In this document: positions 49,825 through 58,596 of the stretch, one piece after another
How positions within the stretch are numbered: position 1 is the stretch's first letter
How the letters are laid out: each line of letters begins with the position of its first letter
Assembly: GCA_002070275.1 (NCBI GenBank)
Contig: MWCY01000001.1
Location: forward strand, 62,001 to 126,000
DNA: 64,000 nt
Direction of reading: 5' to 3'
Source of the DNA: Candidatus Hydrogenedentes bacterium ADurb.Bin170
GTDB taxonomy: Bacteria; Hydrogenedentota; Hydrogenedentia; Hydrogenedentales; CAITNO01
Position numbers and translations under genes: made by a program
The notes under the pieces: model-generated
Told to the model about the DNA's origin: nothing
The model's database searches: none
Seen by the model: only the letters and a program-made list of their open reading frames with translations

Positions 49825-51765
49825 ATGTCTCACCCCGGAAAAGCGTTGCTCAGTGCACAAAAAGTCAGCAAGTCTTTTGGTGCACAGCAGATACTGGACA
49901 ATGTTTCGCTGACGATTCATGAAGAAGATCGTATCGGCCTGATCGGTCGCAACGGATCCGGAAAATCTACCCTGCTCAGGATTCTTGCCGGTACGGTAAT
50001 GCCGGAATCAGGATTCACCACACGGGCTCAGGGCATACACGTTTCTTTTCTTGAACAGCAGCAGCATTTTGAAAGCGAAGAAACGGTGCAGGATGCGCTG
50101 AACCGTGCTGTTGCCAAGTGGCGCAGCCTTCTGCAGCGGTGGCATCAGCTGAATGAGCAGATGGCATCTGCAGAGAAGGGCAGCCGTGAATACCTGCTAT
50201 GGGAAGCGGAATGCCAGGAAATTCATCATCGGCTCGATGTTGCAGGCAGATGGGATCCGGTCGTCGAAATAAAGCTGATGGCGGAACAGCTGCATTTGCC
50301 CGATTTAAAGCGGACTCTTGGCAGCCTGTCCGGCGGCGAACTGCGGCGGGTGGATCTGGCGCGCACGCTTCTCGAACAGCCTGATGTGCTGCTTCTCGAC
50401 GAGCCGACCAACCATATCGATGCTGACAGCGTTTCCTGGATTGAAGGTTATCTGGAAAAATATTCCGGAGCCTGTGTGCTGGTTACGCACGACCGTTATT
50501 TTCTTGACCGGGTTTCCAACAGAATTGTAGAGTTGAGCCACGGCTCTGTTATGAGTTTTCCCGGGAATTATGCCCATTTCCTCGAATATAAAGCGGCTGT
50601 AGATGAGGTGCAACAGCGCACGGAGGCAAACAGACAGGCGCTGATTCGCAGGGAACTTGCCTGGTATAAACGTATGCCTCAGGCACGAGGCACCAAACAG
50701 AAAGCGCGGATAGGAAGGCTCTTTGATGCCGCCGCACAGGGGCCGCCTCCGGCAGATAAGCGTTTTGCTTTTGCGATTCCCGAGCCGGAACGTCTGGGAA
50801 AAGATATTCTTGAAGCCCGTCTGATCACCCATGCCTATGGTGAAAGGCTGTTGTTTGAGCGTTTTTCCCTTTTCATGCAGAAAGGAATGCGTGTCGGAAT
50901 TGTAGGTCCTAATGGCTGCGGAAAATCAACCCTCCTGCGCGTGCTGATGGGACAGGAAGAGCCTTTGTCCGGAGAATTGCTCAAAGGGGCAGCCACCCAA
51001 TTTCTTTATGTGGATCAGACATTGGCAGATATGGACCCGGAGCTCACTGTGCTGCAGTTTATTTCCGACGGCCAGCGGCATGTGGATGTGGGACGCCAGC
51101 GTATACACATTCCGTCCTATCTGGAGTCTTTTCTTTTTGATAAAAGCTGCGCCGATATGCCGGTCGGACGGTTGTCCGGCGGTGAGAAACGACGCATTGA
51201 TCTGGCCAAAAAGCTGCTGAAAGGCGGCAACTTCCTGATTCTTGATGAGCCGACTAATGACCTGGATCTTTATACGCTGCGAGTCCTTGAGGAGACCATA
51301 GAGGCCTTTGACGGTTGCGCACTTATTGTCAGCCACGACCGATATCTGCTCAACAGACTCTGCACGCATATGCTTGTTTTTGAGGAGAAAGGACAAATCG
51401 TCCAGATTGCCGGAAATTATGATGATTACCTGCTTTATCGGGACAGGCAGGAAACGAGCGTTCGTGAAGAACGCCGAAACGCCCGAAAAGAAGAAAGCAG
51501 TGAAAAGTCTGCACCTATATCCAGAAAAAAAGGACTCAGCTATCAGGAAAAAAAACGGCTGGATATGATGGAGTCTCTTATTGCTGAGGCAGAGGGCGCC
51601 CTTGAGCGGTTGCAAAAGGAAGTGAATGCCCCGGGCTTTTTTGAACGCCCCTTCACTGAAACACAAAGCACATTGACACTGCTCAGCAACGCCGAGCAGC
51701 AAGTCAGCGATTTATTTGACGAGTGGATGCTGCTGGAGGCGAAAAAGGAAGAAAAGGATTCCTGA
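49825..51765 (+). CDS. ABC-F family ATPase
   Basis: A soluble 646-residue protein with two ABC domains in tandem and no membrane segments: Walker A in LIGRNGSGKSTLL and GPNGCGKSTLL; LSGGE signatures in GSLSGGELRRVDL and GRLSGGEKRRIDL; and Walker B in VLLLDEPTNHID and FLILDEPTNDLD. The inter-domain linker contains RELAWYKRMPQARGTKQKAR, as in the Uup branch, and a long C-terminal coiled coil (about 560-640) favours Uup over EttA. ABC-F proteins act at the ribosome or on branched DNA; the specific role is not resolved. A TTG at 49822 directly before the ATG is a possible alternative. Confidence 0.92.
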   Translation: MSHPGKALLSAQKVSKSFGAQQILDNVSLTIHEEDRIGLIGRNGSGKSTLLRILAGTVMPESGFTTRAQGIHVSFLEQQQHFESEETVQDALNRAVAKWRSLLQRWHQLNEQMASAEKGSREYLLWEAECQEIHHRLDVAGRWDPVVEIKLMAEQLHLPDLKRTLGSLSGGELRRVDLARTLLEQPDVLLLDEPTNHIDADSVSWIEGYLEKYSGACVLVTHDRYFLDRVSNRIVELSHGSVMSFPGNYAHFLEYKAAVDEVQQRTEANRQALIRRELAWYKRMPQARGTKQKARIGRLFDAAAQGPPPADKRFAFAIPEPERLGKDILEARLITHAYGERLLFERFSLFMQKGMRVGIVGPNGCGKSTLLRVLMGQEEPLSGELLKGAATQFLYVDQTLADMDPELTVLQFISDGQRHVDVGRQRIHIPSYLESFLFDKSCADMPVGRLSGGEKRRIDLAKKLLKGGNFLILDEPTNDLDLYTLRVLEETIEAFDGCALIVSHDRYLLNRLCTHMLVFEEKGQIVQIAGNYDDYLLYRDRQETSVREERRNARKEESSEKSAPISRKKGLSYQEKKRLDMMESLIAEAEGALERLQKEVNAPGFFERPFTETQSTLTLLSNAEQQVSDLFDEWMLLEAKKEEKDS

Positions 51766-52404
51766 TCAGCCTGCTGCTTCACGGGGTGCAATTATCGGAG
51801 GATCGGCGCGGAAGGAAGCGACGCTACGCTGTATCAGGCGCCGGGGATCATCATCAAAAAAGATTCTGCTCCCTGTTGGCTTTTCAATGACCGGAAGAAT
51901 AGTTTGTATGTGATCGGCAACACCGCCCGTACCTGTCAGAACAGCGATCATCCGGCCTTCGTCATAAGCGATGGAAAACTCGCCTAAGGTGCCGGAACGG
52001 CCGCCTACGATAACAACGATGTCACAGCTGCGCACTCCGATAATTTCTCTGCCCATAAGCCCTGCACCGGTATAAATCATCACATCTATATTGTCCAGCG
52101 GGCTTTCATACCATTCCACATGCTCTTCAATGCTCAACGCAGGCGAGACACCGATGGTAAGCCCCCCTTTTTCTTTGCAGCCTATCACTGCCGCATGGGG
52201 AAGTCCGGGACAGCCGCCCGTAAGAATGGCGCATCCTTCTTCTGCAATGGCATGCCCGAGGGTGCGGCATCGCTCCAGGATCTCTTCGTCCATATTTCCT
52301 CCTGCAGAGCCCATCACACCGATCTTTGTCAGCCCGCAGGTTCTGCAGATCGGAACCCGTGGCGCCCCGTTTCTTTGTCTGGACTTTGAATGATCTTTAT
52401 GCAT
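51766..52404 (-). CDS. LOG/SLOG-fold family protein with an N-terminal CxxC extension
   Basis: A 212-residue Rossmann-like protein. The core has GVMGSAGGNMDEEILERC near 28, EGCAILTGGCPGLPHAAVIG near 57, and VVIVGGRSGTLGEFSIAYDEG near 135, the LOG/TIGR00725 nucleotide-binding motifs (GGxSGTxxE). LOG family members act on nucleotide monophosphates or bind nucleotide signals. The N-terminal 25 residues contain CRTCG, which is not part of the core and may bind metal. The start at 52404 follows AGGAGAAAA. It is co-directional with recN (42 bp), and its stop codon abuts the ABC-F stop. Confidence 0.82.
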   Translation of the reverse strand: MHKDHSKSRQRNGAPRVPICRTCGLTKIGVMGSAGGNMDEEILERCRTLGHAIAEEGCAILTGGCPGLPHAAVIGCKEKGGLTIGVSPALSIEEHVEWYESPLDNIDVMIYTGAGLMGREIIGVRSCDIVVIVGGRSGTLGEFSIAYDEGRMIAVLTGTGGVADHIQTILPVIEKPTGSRIFFDDDPRRLIQRSVASFRADPPIIAPREAAG

Positions 52405-52446
52405 CTTTTTCTCCTCAGTGATTAGACCAACTTGTATGATACCTCT

Positions 52447-54114
52447 TTACTGAAACTCTTTCAATAAGGCCTTTGCATGGCGCAAACTGGCAGAAGAGAC
52501 AGAGCCGTCAAGAAGCCGGGCGATTTCCTTTTCCCGTTCCTCTTTATTCATTTTAAATACTTGCGTGGTCGTTTGCTCACCATTTTCTTCCTCTTTCGTC
52601 ACTTTATAGTGCATATCCGCCGGGGCGGCAATTTGCGCCAGATGCGTGATGCACAGCACTTGTTTTGAGGCTGCAAGCTCCCGGATTCTGTCGGATACAC
52701 GGCGTGCCGTAGCACCGCCGATGCCTGCGTCAATTTCGTCGAAAATTAAGGTTGGAATCAGATCGTAGTGTGCAAAAACGGCCTTGATGGCGAGCATAAT
52801 CCGGGACACTTCACCGCCTGACGCCACCTGTTTCAGAGATTTGGCTTCTTCTCCGGCGTTTGCCGCCAGCAGAAAGGAGATACGATCGAGCCCCCGTGCT
52901 GCCAGAGGAATCGTTTCGAAGGCGGTTTCAAAATGAGCATGGGGCATGTCGAGCCTATGCAGCGCATTCGTGATTTCTCTGTCCATGCGTTGAGCCGCTT
53001 TCTTTCTGGCGAGGGAAAGGGCGGCCGCTTCTTTTTCCGCCTGGGCGGAGAGTTTTACTTCTTCCTGCCGCAGCGCATCAATCCGCTCGTCCTGATGGTC
53101 AAAATCAGAGAGAGCCGCGGCAGTTTTTTCCCTATAGGCGAGAATGGCGGAAATATCGGCGCCGTATTTTCTTTTGAGCGCCCTGATAAGGTTCAGTCGT
53201 TCATTAATCAGATTGATTTCTTCAGGGTCATATTCCTGTTCTCTGCTGTGTTTACGCATTTCATCGGCAACATTCTCAATACGTGCGCGAACCTCCGTCA
53301 GTTCATTCAAAATCAATTTAAAGTCCGGAAGAATGTCGCAGAGTTTATCAACAGCATTGAGTGTGCCATCCAATGCATCTACTGCAGAAGAGCCATCAGC
53401 GTCATAGAGGCGGCTGTACGCTTCCGCAGACAGCGATCTGATTGCCTCGGCATGGGTAATTAGCTTTAACCGCTCCTTGAGTTCCTCTTCTTCGCCGGGA
53501 ACAAGGGAGGCGTCATCGATTTCCTGGATTTCAAAGCGCATGAAATCGGCGTGGCGCACCTGATCTCTGCTGCTTGCAAGCAGATTGTCGAGATCTCGCC
53601 GGATCCGATTTCGTGCGGATACGAGAGAGGCTAGCGCTGATGCCTGCGGCGTGGTTGCGGCAAAGGCGTCCAGAAGCTGCAGTTGGCAGTCTGTTCTGAA
53701 TAGGCTCTGATGTTCATGCTGCCCGTGGAGGTCGACCAGCTCATCACCGATGCTGCTTAATAATGTGATGGTGACGGGTCTGCCGTTAATTAAAGCCCGG
53801 CTCCGCCCGTCCGACGAAACAATCCGCGACAGAATTAATGCATCTTCCTCCAGCTGAATCTCACCTTCGTCCAGAAGTTCCTGTAAAGCGGGAGAAGGGC
53901 TGTCGATGCGGAACACCACCTCAATGACCGCCTTGGGGGCGTTGCGCCTCACAACCTCCGAAGATGCCCGTGCGCCCAATGCCAGACTCAGAGCGCCAAT
54001 AACAATGGATTTTCCTGCGCCAGTTTCGCCTGTGAGCACGTTAAAGCCTTTTCCGAACTCAATTGTTAAAGTCCGGATAAGGGCATAATCTTGAATGTGC
54101 ACGCTTTCTATCAT
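52447..54114 (-). CDS. recN: DNA repair ATPase RecN
   Basis: An SMC-like ATPase that helps repair double-strand breaks. I chose the ATG at 54114 (555 residues); a TTG at 54123 adds three residues. The Walker A is LTGETGAGKSIVIGALSLAL near 30, and the C-terminal half has GGEVSRIMLAIKAVF and LIFDEIDAGIGGATARRVSD (Walker B and signature). Two long coiled coils lie between, with ELVDLHGQHEHQSLF near 127. Length and motif order match RecN. It heads a small unit with the LOG-family gene downstream. Confidence 0.95.
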   Translation of the reverse strand: MIESVHIQDYALIRTLTIEFGKGFNVLTGETGAGKSIVIGALSLALGARASSEVVRRNAPKAVIEVVFRIDSPSPALQELLDEGEIQLEEDALILSRIVSSDGRSRALINGRPVTITLLSSIGDELVDLHGQHEHQSLFRTDCQLQLLDAFAATTPQASALASLVSARNRIRRDLDNLLASSRDQVRHADFMRFEIQEIDDASLVPGEEEELKERLKLITHAEAIRSLSAEAYSRLYDADGSSAVDALDGTLNAVDKLCDILPDFKLILNELTEVRARIENVADEMRKHSREQEYDPEEINLINERLNLIRALKRKYGADISAILAYREKTAAALSDFDHQDERIDALRQEEVKLSAQAEKEAAALSLARKKAAQRMDREITNALHRLDMPHAHFETAFETIPLAARGLDRISFLLAANAGEEAKSLKQVASGGEVSRIMLAIKAVFAHYDLIPTLIFDEIDAGIGGATARRVSDRIRELAASKQVLCITHLAQIAAPADMHYKVTKEEENGEQTTTQVFKMNKEEREKEIARLLDGSVSSASLRHAKALLKEFQ

Positions 54115-54240
54115 AAAAAGCAATAAAAGCCGGATGAAAGAAATATAAAATAGATGACTTCGCCTTCAAAATGTATTGTATCACAGATGTGCGCTTTATG
54201 GCAGAGCGTGATGTTCGGGCTGTATTGATGCTGCCAATCA

Positions 54241-54249
54241 TGGTATACT
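54241..54249 (+). promoter_or_regulatory. candidate extended -10 promoter of the lipoprotein gene
   Basis: TGGTATACT (54241-54249) has the TG-N-TATAAT-like extended -10 form, 49 bp before the ATG at 54298. No good -35 accompanies it. Confidence 0.4.
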
Positions 54250-54297
54250 GAAACTATAGAATCTGCATATGTTTCAATGCAGAACAGGAGTTGTGCT

Positions 54298-54852
54298 ATG
54301 GAAATCTTTTCAGGAAATACGATGCTTTCCAGATTAAAGGCAACAGCGTGTGTCAGCGGCCTGGTCTTGTGTCTTTTTTTATCAGGCTGCCAAACCGGCG
54401 GGGGAAGCGTGGCAGACAAAGTGCTGGCTGATTTCGGTCTGAAAGAACATCCTGAAGGTCATGTGTCACGAACAGACATGGCCTTTGAACAGCTGGATCT
54501 TGTGGGCACCACCGAGATGAAACGGATGAACCATGCCGGGCGCCACGGTGAAATTAAATTCGAAGGCGATGGCCGGCGCGGCAATTATTACAAGCAGGTG
54601 AAGGTGTATTATGCCTATCAGGCGCTGGATGCTAAAGTTGCCACTGATGCCGGCAGCAGAAACAGGGGGTTTACCGGAACCGTTCAATATCGCTACCGTA
54701 TCTATGAAAGTGAACGCAGACCGACCCAGGCCGAAGCCGCAACGCTCACAGCGGACAAGGAGACTTCAGAAGAAGGACGGGAAATATACCGGTATAACTT
54801 CTCTTCCGGAGGTGTTTGGGACGGTGCCGCCGGAGAAAAAACCAAAGGATGA
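54298..54852 (+). CDS. small predicted lipoprotein of unknown function
   Basis: A 184-residue protein. The ATG at 54298 follows AACAGGAG. The signal peptide ends in a lipobox, LFLSGC, with Cys near residue 32, so the mature protein is likely acylated and membrane-tethered. The rest is a single beta-rich domain with an aromatic stretch, GNYYKQVKVYYAYQALDAK, near 93, and YRYRIYESERRPTQAEA near 130. I do not recognise the family. It overlaps the carboxypeptidase start (ATGA), so the two are translationally coupled and probably function together. Confidence 0.7.
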   Translation: MEIFSGNTMLSRLKATACVSGLVLCLFLSGCQTGGGSVADKVLADFGLKEHPEGHVSRTDMAFEQLDLVGTTEMKRMNHAGRHGEIKFEGDGRRGNYYKQVKVYYAYQALDAKVATDAGSRNRGFTGTVQYRYRIYESERRPTQAEAATLTADKETSEEGREIYRYNFSSGGVWDGAAGEKTKG

Positions 54853-56387
54853 ATGTAAAGCCCCGGACATCTTACGGCAGGGGTCCGCTTTTCATGTTTG
54901 TCTGTGTTCTTGCCCTGTCCGTATGCGCTTCCGCCTCGCCCTTCTACATCGTGGAGGTGACGGCTCCGGACGAAGTCGCCCTTGCTGATCTGCTTAACTG
55001 CGGATTGACTATTGATAACCGTGTTGACCGGAAGGTCACTTTCTATGTAAATGAAGAAGAGCTGGAGCAGCTTAAAAAGTTGTCCTACCCGCTGCATCTT
55101 CTTGAAACGATACCCGACGGGTCATCGGCCGATAAGGCATCGGGGTATACGAGTTATGACCAGATAGGCCCGCTGTTCAGCTCTTACGCCAATCAGTATC
55201 CCAATATAGTGCAGACGGGGACATTGGGGCAGACACCGCAGTACCGGGAAATCTGGGCGATAAAAATCACGCTGACACCGGAGCAGGAAGCAGATAAACC
55301 TGTAGTGAAATACATAGCTGCCATTCATGGAGACGAAATTGTCGGCGTTGAAATGTGCCTTTATTTCATTCAGGATTTGCTTGAGAATTTCGGCAAAAAT
55401 CCTTTTATAAGTGACCTTATCCGCAAAACTGTAATCTGGGTGGTGCCTATCATGAACCCGGATGGGCATGCTGCGGTTTCGCGATACAGCGCCGGTAAGG
55501 ATCTCAACAGAAACTTTCCCGCTTACGGGCAGCATTACAGCACAACTCTTTTCGATGGTGAGCCTCTGGGCGATGAAAAAGTCCCTGTGGAAAATGGCTG
55601 CATCATGCGGTGGCACGTTCGATACCCCGCCAATTTATGCGCCAACTTTCATGGCGGTGCACTTCTGGCGAACTATCCTTACGATAACACGCCCGGGATT
55701 TCAAGCGGCTCCCCGGCTATCAGTCCCGATGATGATGTTTTCCGCTATCTTGCTCTGGAATATTCGCGAAACAATCCGCCCATGTATCAGAGCCCGATTT
55801 TTCCGCAGGGGATTATTAACGGCTCCGCCTGGTACAGCATAACCGGAGGCATGATGGACTGGCATTATCGTTTCCTGGGCTGCCCGGAGCTCACTCTGGA
55901 AATATCGGCAGACAAACGCCCGCCTGCATCGCAGCTGCCCCGGTTCTGGGATGAAAACCGCGATGCCATGTATGCCTATCTCAGTGCCGTGCATATGGGG
56001 ATACGGGGGCTGGTAAAAGACCGCACGACGAAGCTGCCTCTCTGGGCAAAAGTAATGACACATGACCGGGCACAGCCCGTTTTTACAAGCCGCGCCGTAG
56101 GAAACTATCACCGCTTGCTGTTGCCCGGCACCTATAACCTCACGTATCAGGCACCCGGATACATAACGTACCATGCAGATGCCATTGCTGTAGAGTCCAG
56201 CGGCACGACGAGAAAAGACATTTTTCTATCGGACGGAGATGTGAATCAGGACGGCACGAAGGATGCTGAAGACGTACAGGCGGTAGTAAATGCCGCACTT
56301 GGAAAAGCAACGTCCTTTGATGCGGATGTGGATGGGCGGGGGCTTTCTGCTACCGACATTCAGGCGGTGATCAATGCCGTTTTATAA
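54849..56387 (+). CDS. secreted M14 zinc carboxypeptidase with regulatory domain and dockerin-like module
   Basis: A 512-residue exported peptidase. The signal peptide is about 1-30. The catalytic domain (about 95-385) has zinc ligands His160 and Glu163 (AAIHGDEIVGVEM) and His268 (NFHGGALLANYP), with substrate-binding Asn220-Arg221 (LNRNFPAYG) and the general-base Glu351 (ELTLEIS), so it should be active. A carboxypeptidase-regulatory-like beta-sandwich follows (about 392-460), then a type I dockerin-like module with two Ca loops, DVNQDGTKDAEDVQAVV and DADVDGRGLSATDIQ (463-512). Dockerins pair with cohesins in multi-enzyme complexes; no cohesin is visible in the window. It ends 8 bp before the convergent GH3-like gene. 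Confidence 0.88.
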   Translation: MNVKPRTSYGRGPLFMFVCVLALSVCASASPFYIVEVTAPDEVALADLLNCGLTIDNRVDRKVTFYVNEEELEQLKKLSYPLHLLETIPDGSSADKASGYTSYDQIGPLFSSYANQYPNIVQTGTLGQTPQYREIWAIKITLTPEQEADKPVVKYIAAIHGDEIVGVEMCLYFIQDLLENFGKNPFISDLIRKTVIWVVPIMNPDGHAAVSRYSAGKDLNRNFPAYGQHYSTTLFDGEPLGDEKVPVENGCIMRWHVRYPANLCANFHGGALLANYPYDNTPGISSGSPAISPDDDVFRYLALEYSRNNPPMYQSPIFPQGIINGSAWYSITGGMMDWHYRFLGCPELTLEISADKRPPASQLPRFWDENRDAMYAYLSAVHMGIRGLVKDRTTKLPLWAKVMTHDRAQPVFTSRAVGNYHRLLLPGTYNLTYQAPGYITYHADAIAVESSGTTRKDIFLSDGDVNQDGTKDAEDVQAVVNAALGKATSFDADVDGRGLSATDIQAVINAVL

Positions 56388-56395
56388 TGAATCTT

Positions 56396-58441
56396 CTATT
56401 CCGCGTAAAATGGTATTTCCCGGCTTTGCTCCGTTTTAAACATATCGGTTACAGTGACTGATACTGTGTGCTTTCCCGGTGTTGAAAACGTAAACGCTAC
56501 CTTGTCCTTTTTGATGCGTTTTCCGTCGAAAAACCATTCCACTTTTTTAATGGCGGGACCTGGATCCATAGACAGGGAAAAGCCTGCCGGATACTGGTCG
56601 GAGAGTGCAATGGGAAGCCTGCCCACCGGCGAACAGAGTATTTCTTTGGAATCAAAGCTCCGTTCTTCGCCTGCTTTGACTCTGATTTCGTCCGGAAAAT
56701 CTCGGAAACGAAGCGGGCTTTTACCCATCAGTACCGGCGCCAGTGCCTGCATTGCCTGCAGCGTTGCATTGGAATTGCAATAGGAAAGAAGGATGCTGTC
56801 CGCCTCCTGCAATCGGCAGGCATTGCGCGGGTCACCCAGAAAGAGAACCACAAGTTTTGCGCCGTTCTGCTTGAGGGCGCGGAGCAGCTCGATCTGGCTT
56901 TCAAAGCGAACCCGATCCGTCAGTATCACCACAATGGTGCCCAGTGCTTTCATGTTGCGTGTCAGCCTGTCAATTTCAAAACGTTCGATGTCTCCGACAT
57001 GGCGCGCACTCGTGATGCTTTGCCTGACAAGGCGCTTCACTTCTTTTTCGAGGAGCTGATACAGCTCTTCCACACCGACAACACCTGTAATTCCGACCGG
57101 TGCGCCTCCATCTTTAACCAGCGGAAGTGCGTTGCCCTGATTTTTAATCAGAGTTGCCGCATGGCGCTCCACTTTCACGCTCCATTCACCGAGCTTTTTC
57201 AGGTCGACCCGTTTGTTTTTACTGGTGAGCTGAGCAGGCGTTGCCTGAGCCAGATTCATTTTTAGCCGGAGAACCCGACGCACAGAATCATTAATATGTT
57301 CTTCCGACAATGTCCCGTCGGTGACGGCGGCGGCAATACGCTTGATTGCCTTTTCCGGCTGCACTAAATTACTTTGCCACAGCAGCATATCCGCTCCGGC
57401 AAGCAATGCCATCACGGCTGAAACAGCAGGGTCGGTTTCCGCCTGAATCAATGCTTCATCCAGAGGCCCGGCGGCAATAACGCCCTGAAAGTTCAACTGA
57501 TGGCGAAGCAGATCAGTCATTACCTGTTTGGAAAGGCTCGCAGGAGGAGACGAAGTGTCCAGTGTGGGAACCAGCACATTCCCCACATGAATGATACCCG
57601 CACCCTGTTCGATCACCTGGCGGTAAGGCAGTCCGTCCTGTTCCAGAAGAGCGGACAGAGGCGTGGTCAGTACAGCCGCACTCCGTCCTTCTCTATTGGC
57701 ACCTCCTCCCGGAAAACCCATAGGCATCCAGGCTGTTCTGGTGCCTGCAAAAGCGTTTTGAAAACATGAGGCAATGCCTGCAGCTTTTACGGGATCACTG
57801 CCCAGAGTGAGCACGGTGTCCGCTGCTGTTTTAAAAGGAGGGGAGAGATCCAGCGCAGGCCCGGGATAAAAATTAAAGCCGAGACTTTCTGTGTAAAGCG
57901 CCAGTAAAGCACTATAATCCTGAAAAATGTCGGGGCTGGATGTGGCAAGCACTGACAAAGGTGTCGGCAACTGAATGAACTGGGACGGAAGAGAGCGTGT
58001 GGGCTGGGTGAGCGCAAAAAGATCCGCCCCGATGAGAAAAGGGGCGCCTGAGACGGCTTCAAAACTACGGACAGATTGAACATAACTTAGAGCAGTGCTC
58101 GGATTCAGAGACCGGGCAAGCAGGATCCCGCCGGGGCTGAATGACTTGAGATAGGTAACGTCGCCCAGTAAAAGCCGGCTTTCTCCTTCGAGAGTGACAA
58201 TCATCAGCTGAGCGATTCTCTGTTGCAATGACCGGTTTCGGATAAAAGCCTCCACAGGATCTTCTGCAGGTTCTGCCGTTCCAGAGGACGATGAAGCCTG
58301 GTCAGATGGCGCAGGCTTTGTTACTTCGGCGGGTGTGATCTGCTCCGGGTAAAAAGCAGAGGGCTGGGCGTAGGCACTGAAAAGAGCGAGATAGCTTCCC
58401 GCAGCAAGAAGAACGATGGCGTGGATATACAGTTTTTTCAT
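56396..58441 (-). CDS. GH3-like (NagZ/beta-glucosidase fold) exported protein without catalytic residues
   Basis: A 681-residue exported protein, signal peptide ending SAYAQ. The N-terminal GH3 TIM-barrel-like domain aligns to NagZ-type enzymes: APFLIGADLFALTQPTR, then MGFPGGGANREG where KHFPGHG is expected, and LNFQGVIAAGPLDEAL where the nucleophile Asp (VTDALDM-like) is expected. Both key elements are replaced, so hydrolysis is unlikely. A second alpha/beta-sandwich domain follows (about 390-590), and the C-terminal 85 residues resemble a PKD/Ig-like fold (KKVEWFFDGKRIKKDK and FSTPGKHTVSVTV). It may bind sugar rather than cut it. The start at 58441 is weakly supported. Confidence 0.75.
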   Translation of the reverse strand: MKKLYIHAIVLLAAGSYLALFSAYAQPSAFYPEQITPAEVTKPAPSDQASSSSGTAEPAEDPVEAFIRNRSLQQRIAQLMIVTLEGESRLLLGDVTYLKSFSPGGILLARSLNPSTALSYVQSVRSFEAVSGAPFLIGADLFALTQPTRSLPSQFIQLPTPLSVLATSSPDIFQDYSALLALYTESLGFNFYPGPALDLSPPFKTAADTVLTLGSDPVKAAGIASCFQNAFAGTRTAWMPMGFPGGGANREGRSAAVLTTPLSALLEQDGLPYRQVIEQGAGIIHVGNVLVPTLDTSSPPASLSKQVMTDLLRHQLNFQGVIAAGPLDEALIQAETDPAVSAVMALLAGADMLLWQSNLVQPEKAIKRIAAAVTDGTLSEEHINDSVRRVLRLKMNLAQATPAQLTSKNKRVDLKKLGEWSVKVERHAATLIKNQGNALPLVKDGGAPVGITGVVGVEELYQLLEKEVKRLVRQSITSARHVGDIERFEIDRLTRNMKALGTIVVILTDRVRFESQIELLRALKQNGAKLVVLFLGDPRNACRLQEADSILLSYCNSNATLQAMQALAPVLMGKSPLRFRDFPDEIRVKAGEERSFDSKEILCSPVGRLPIALSDQYPAGFSLSMDPGPAIKKVEWFFDGKRIKKDKVAFTFSTPGKHTVSVTVTDMFKTEQSREIPFYAE

Positions 58442-58596
58442 CGTTTGGCTTTCTGGTCGAAGCGGTTTCGACACGATCAATCGTCTTTGTTTTCTACCGA
58501 ATCGGCAATTTCTCGGACGGAATACTATTTACAGAAACGGCGCATTCTGCTATAATTGCACCAATCAAAACTACTTTGCCTGGAAAGGGCGGTCGG

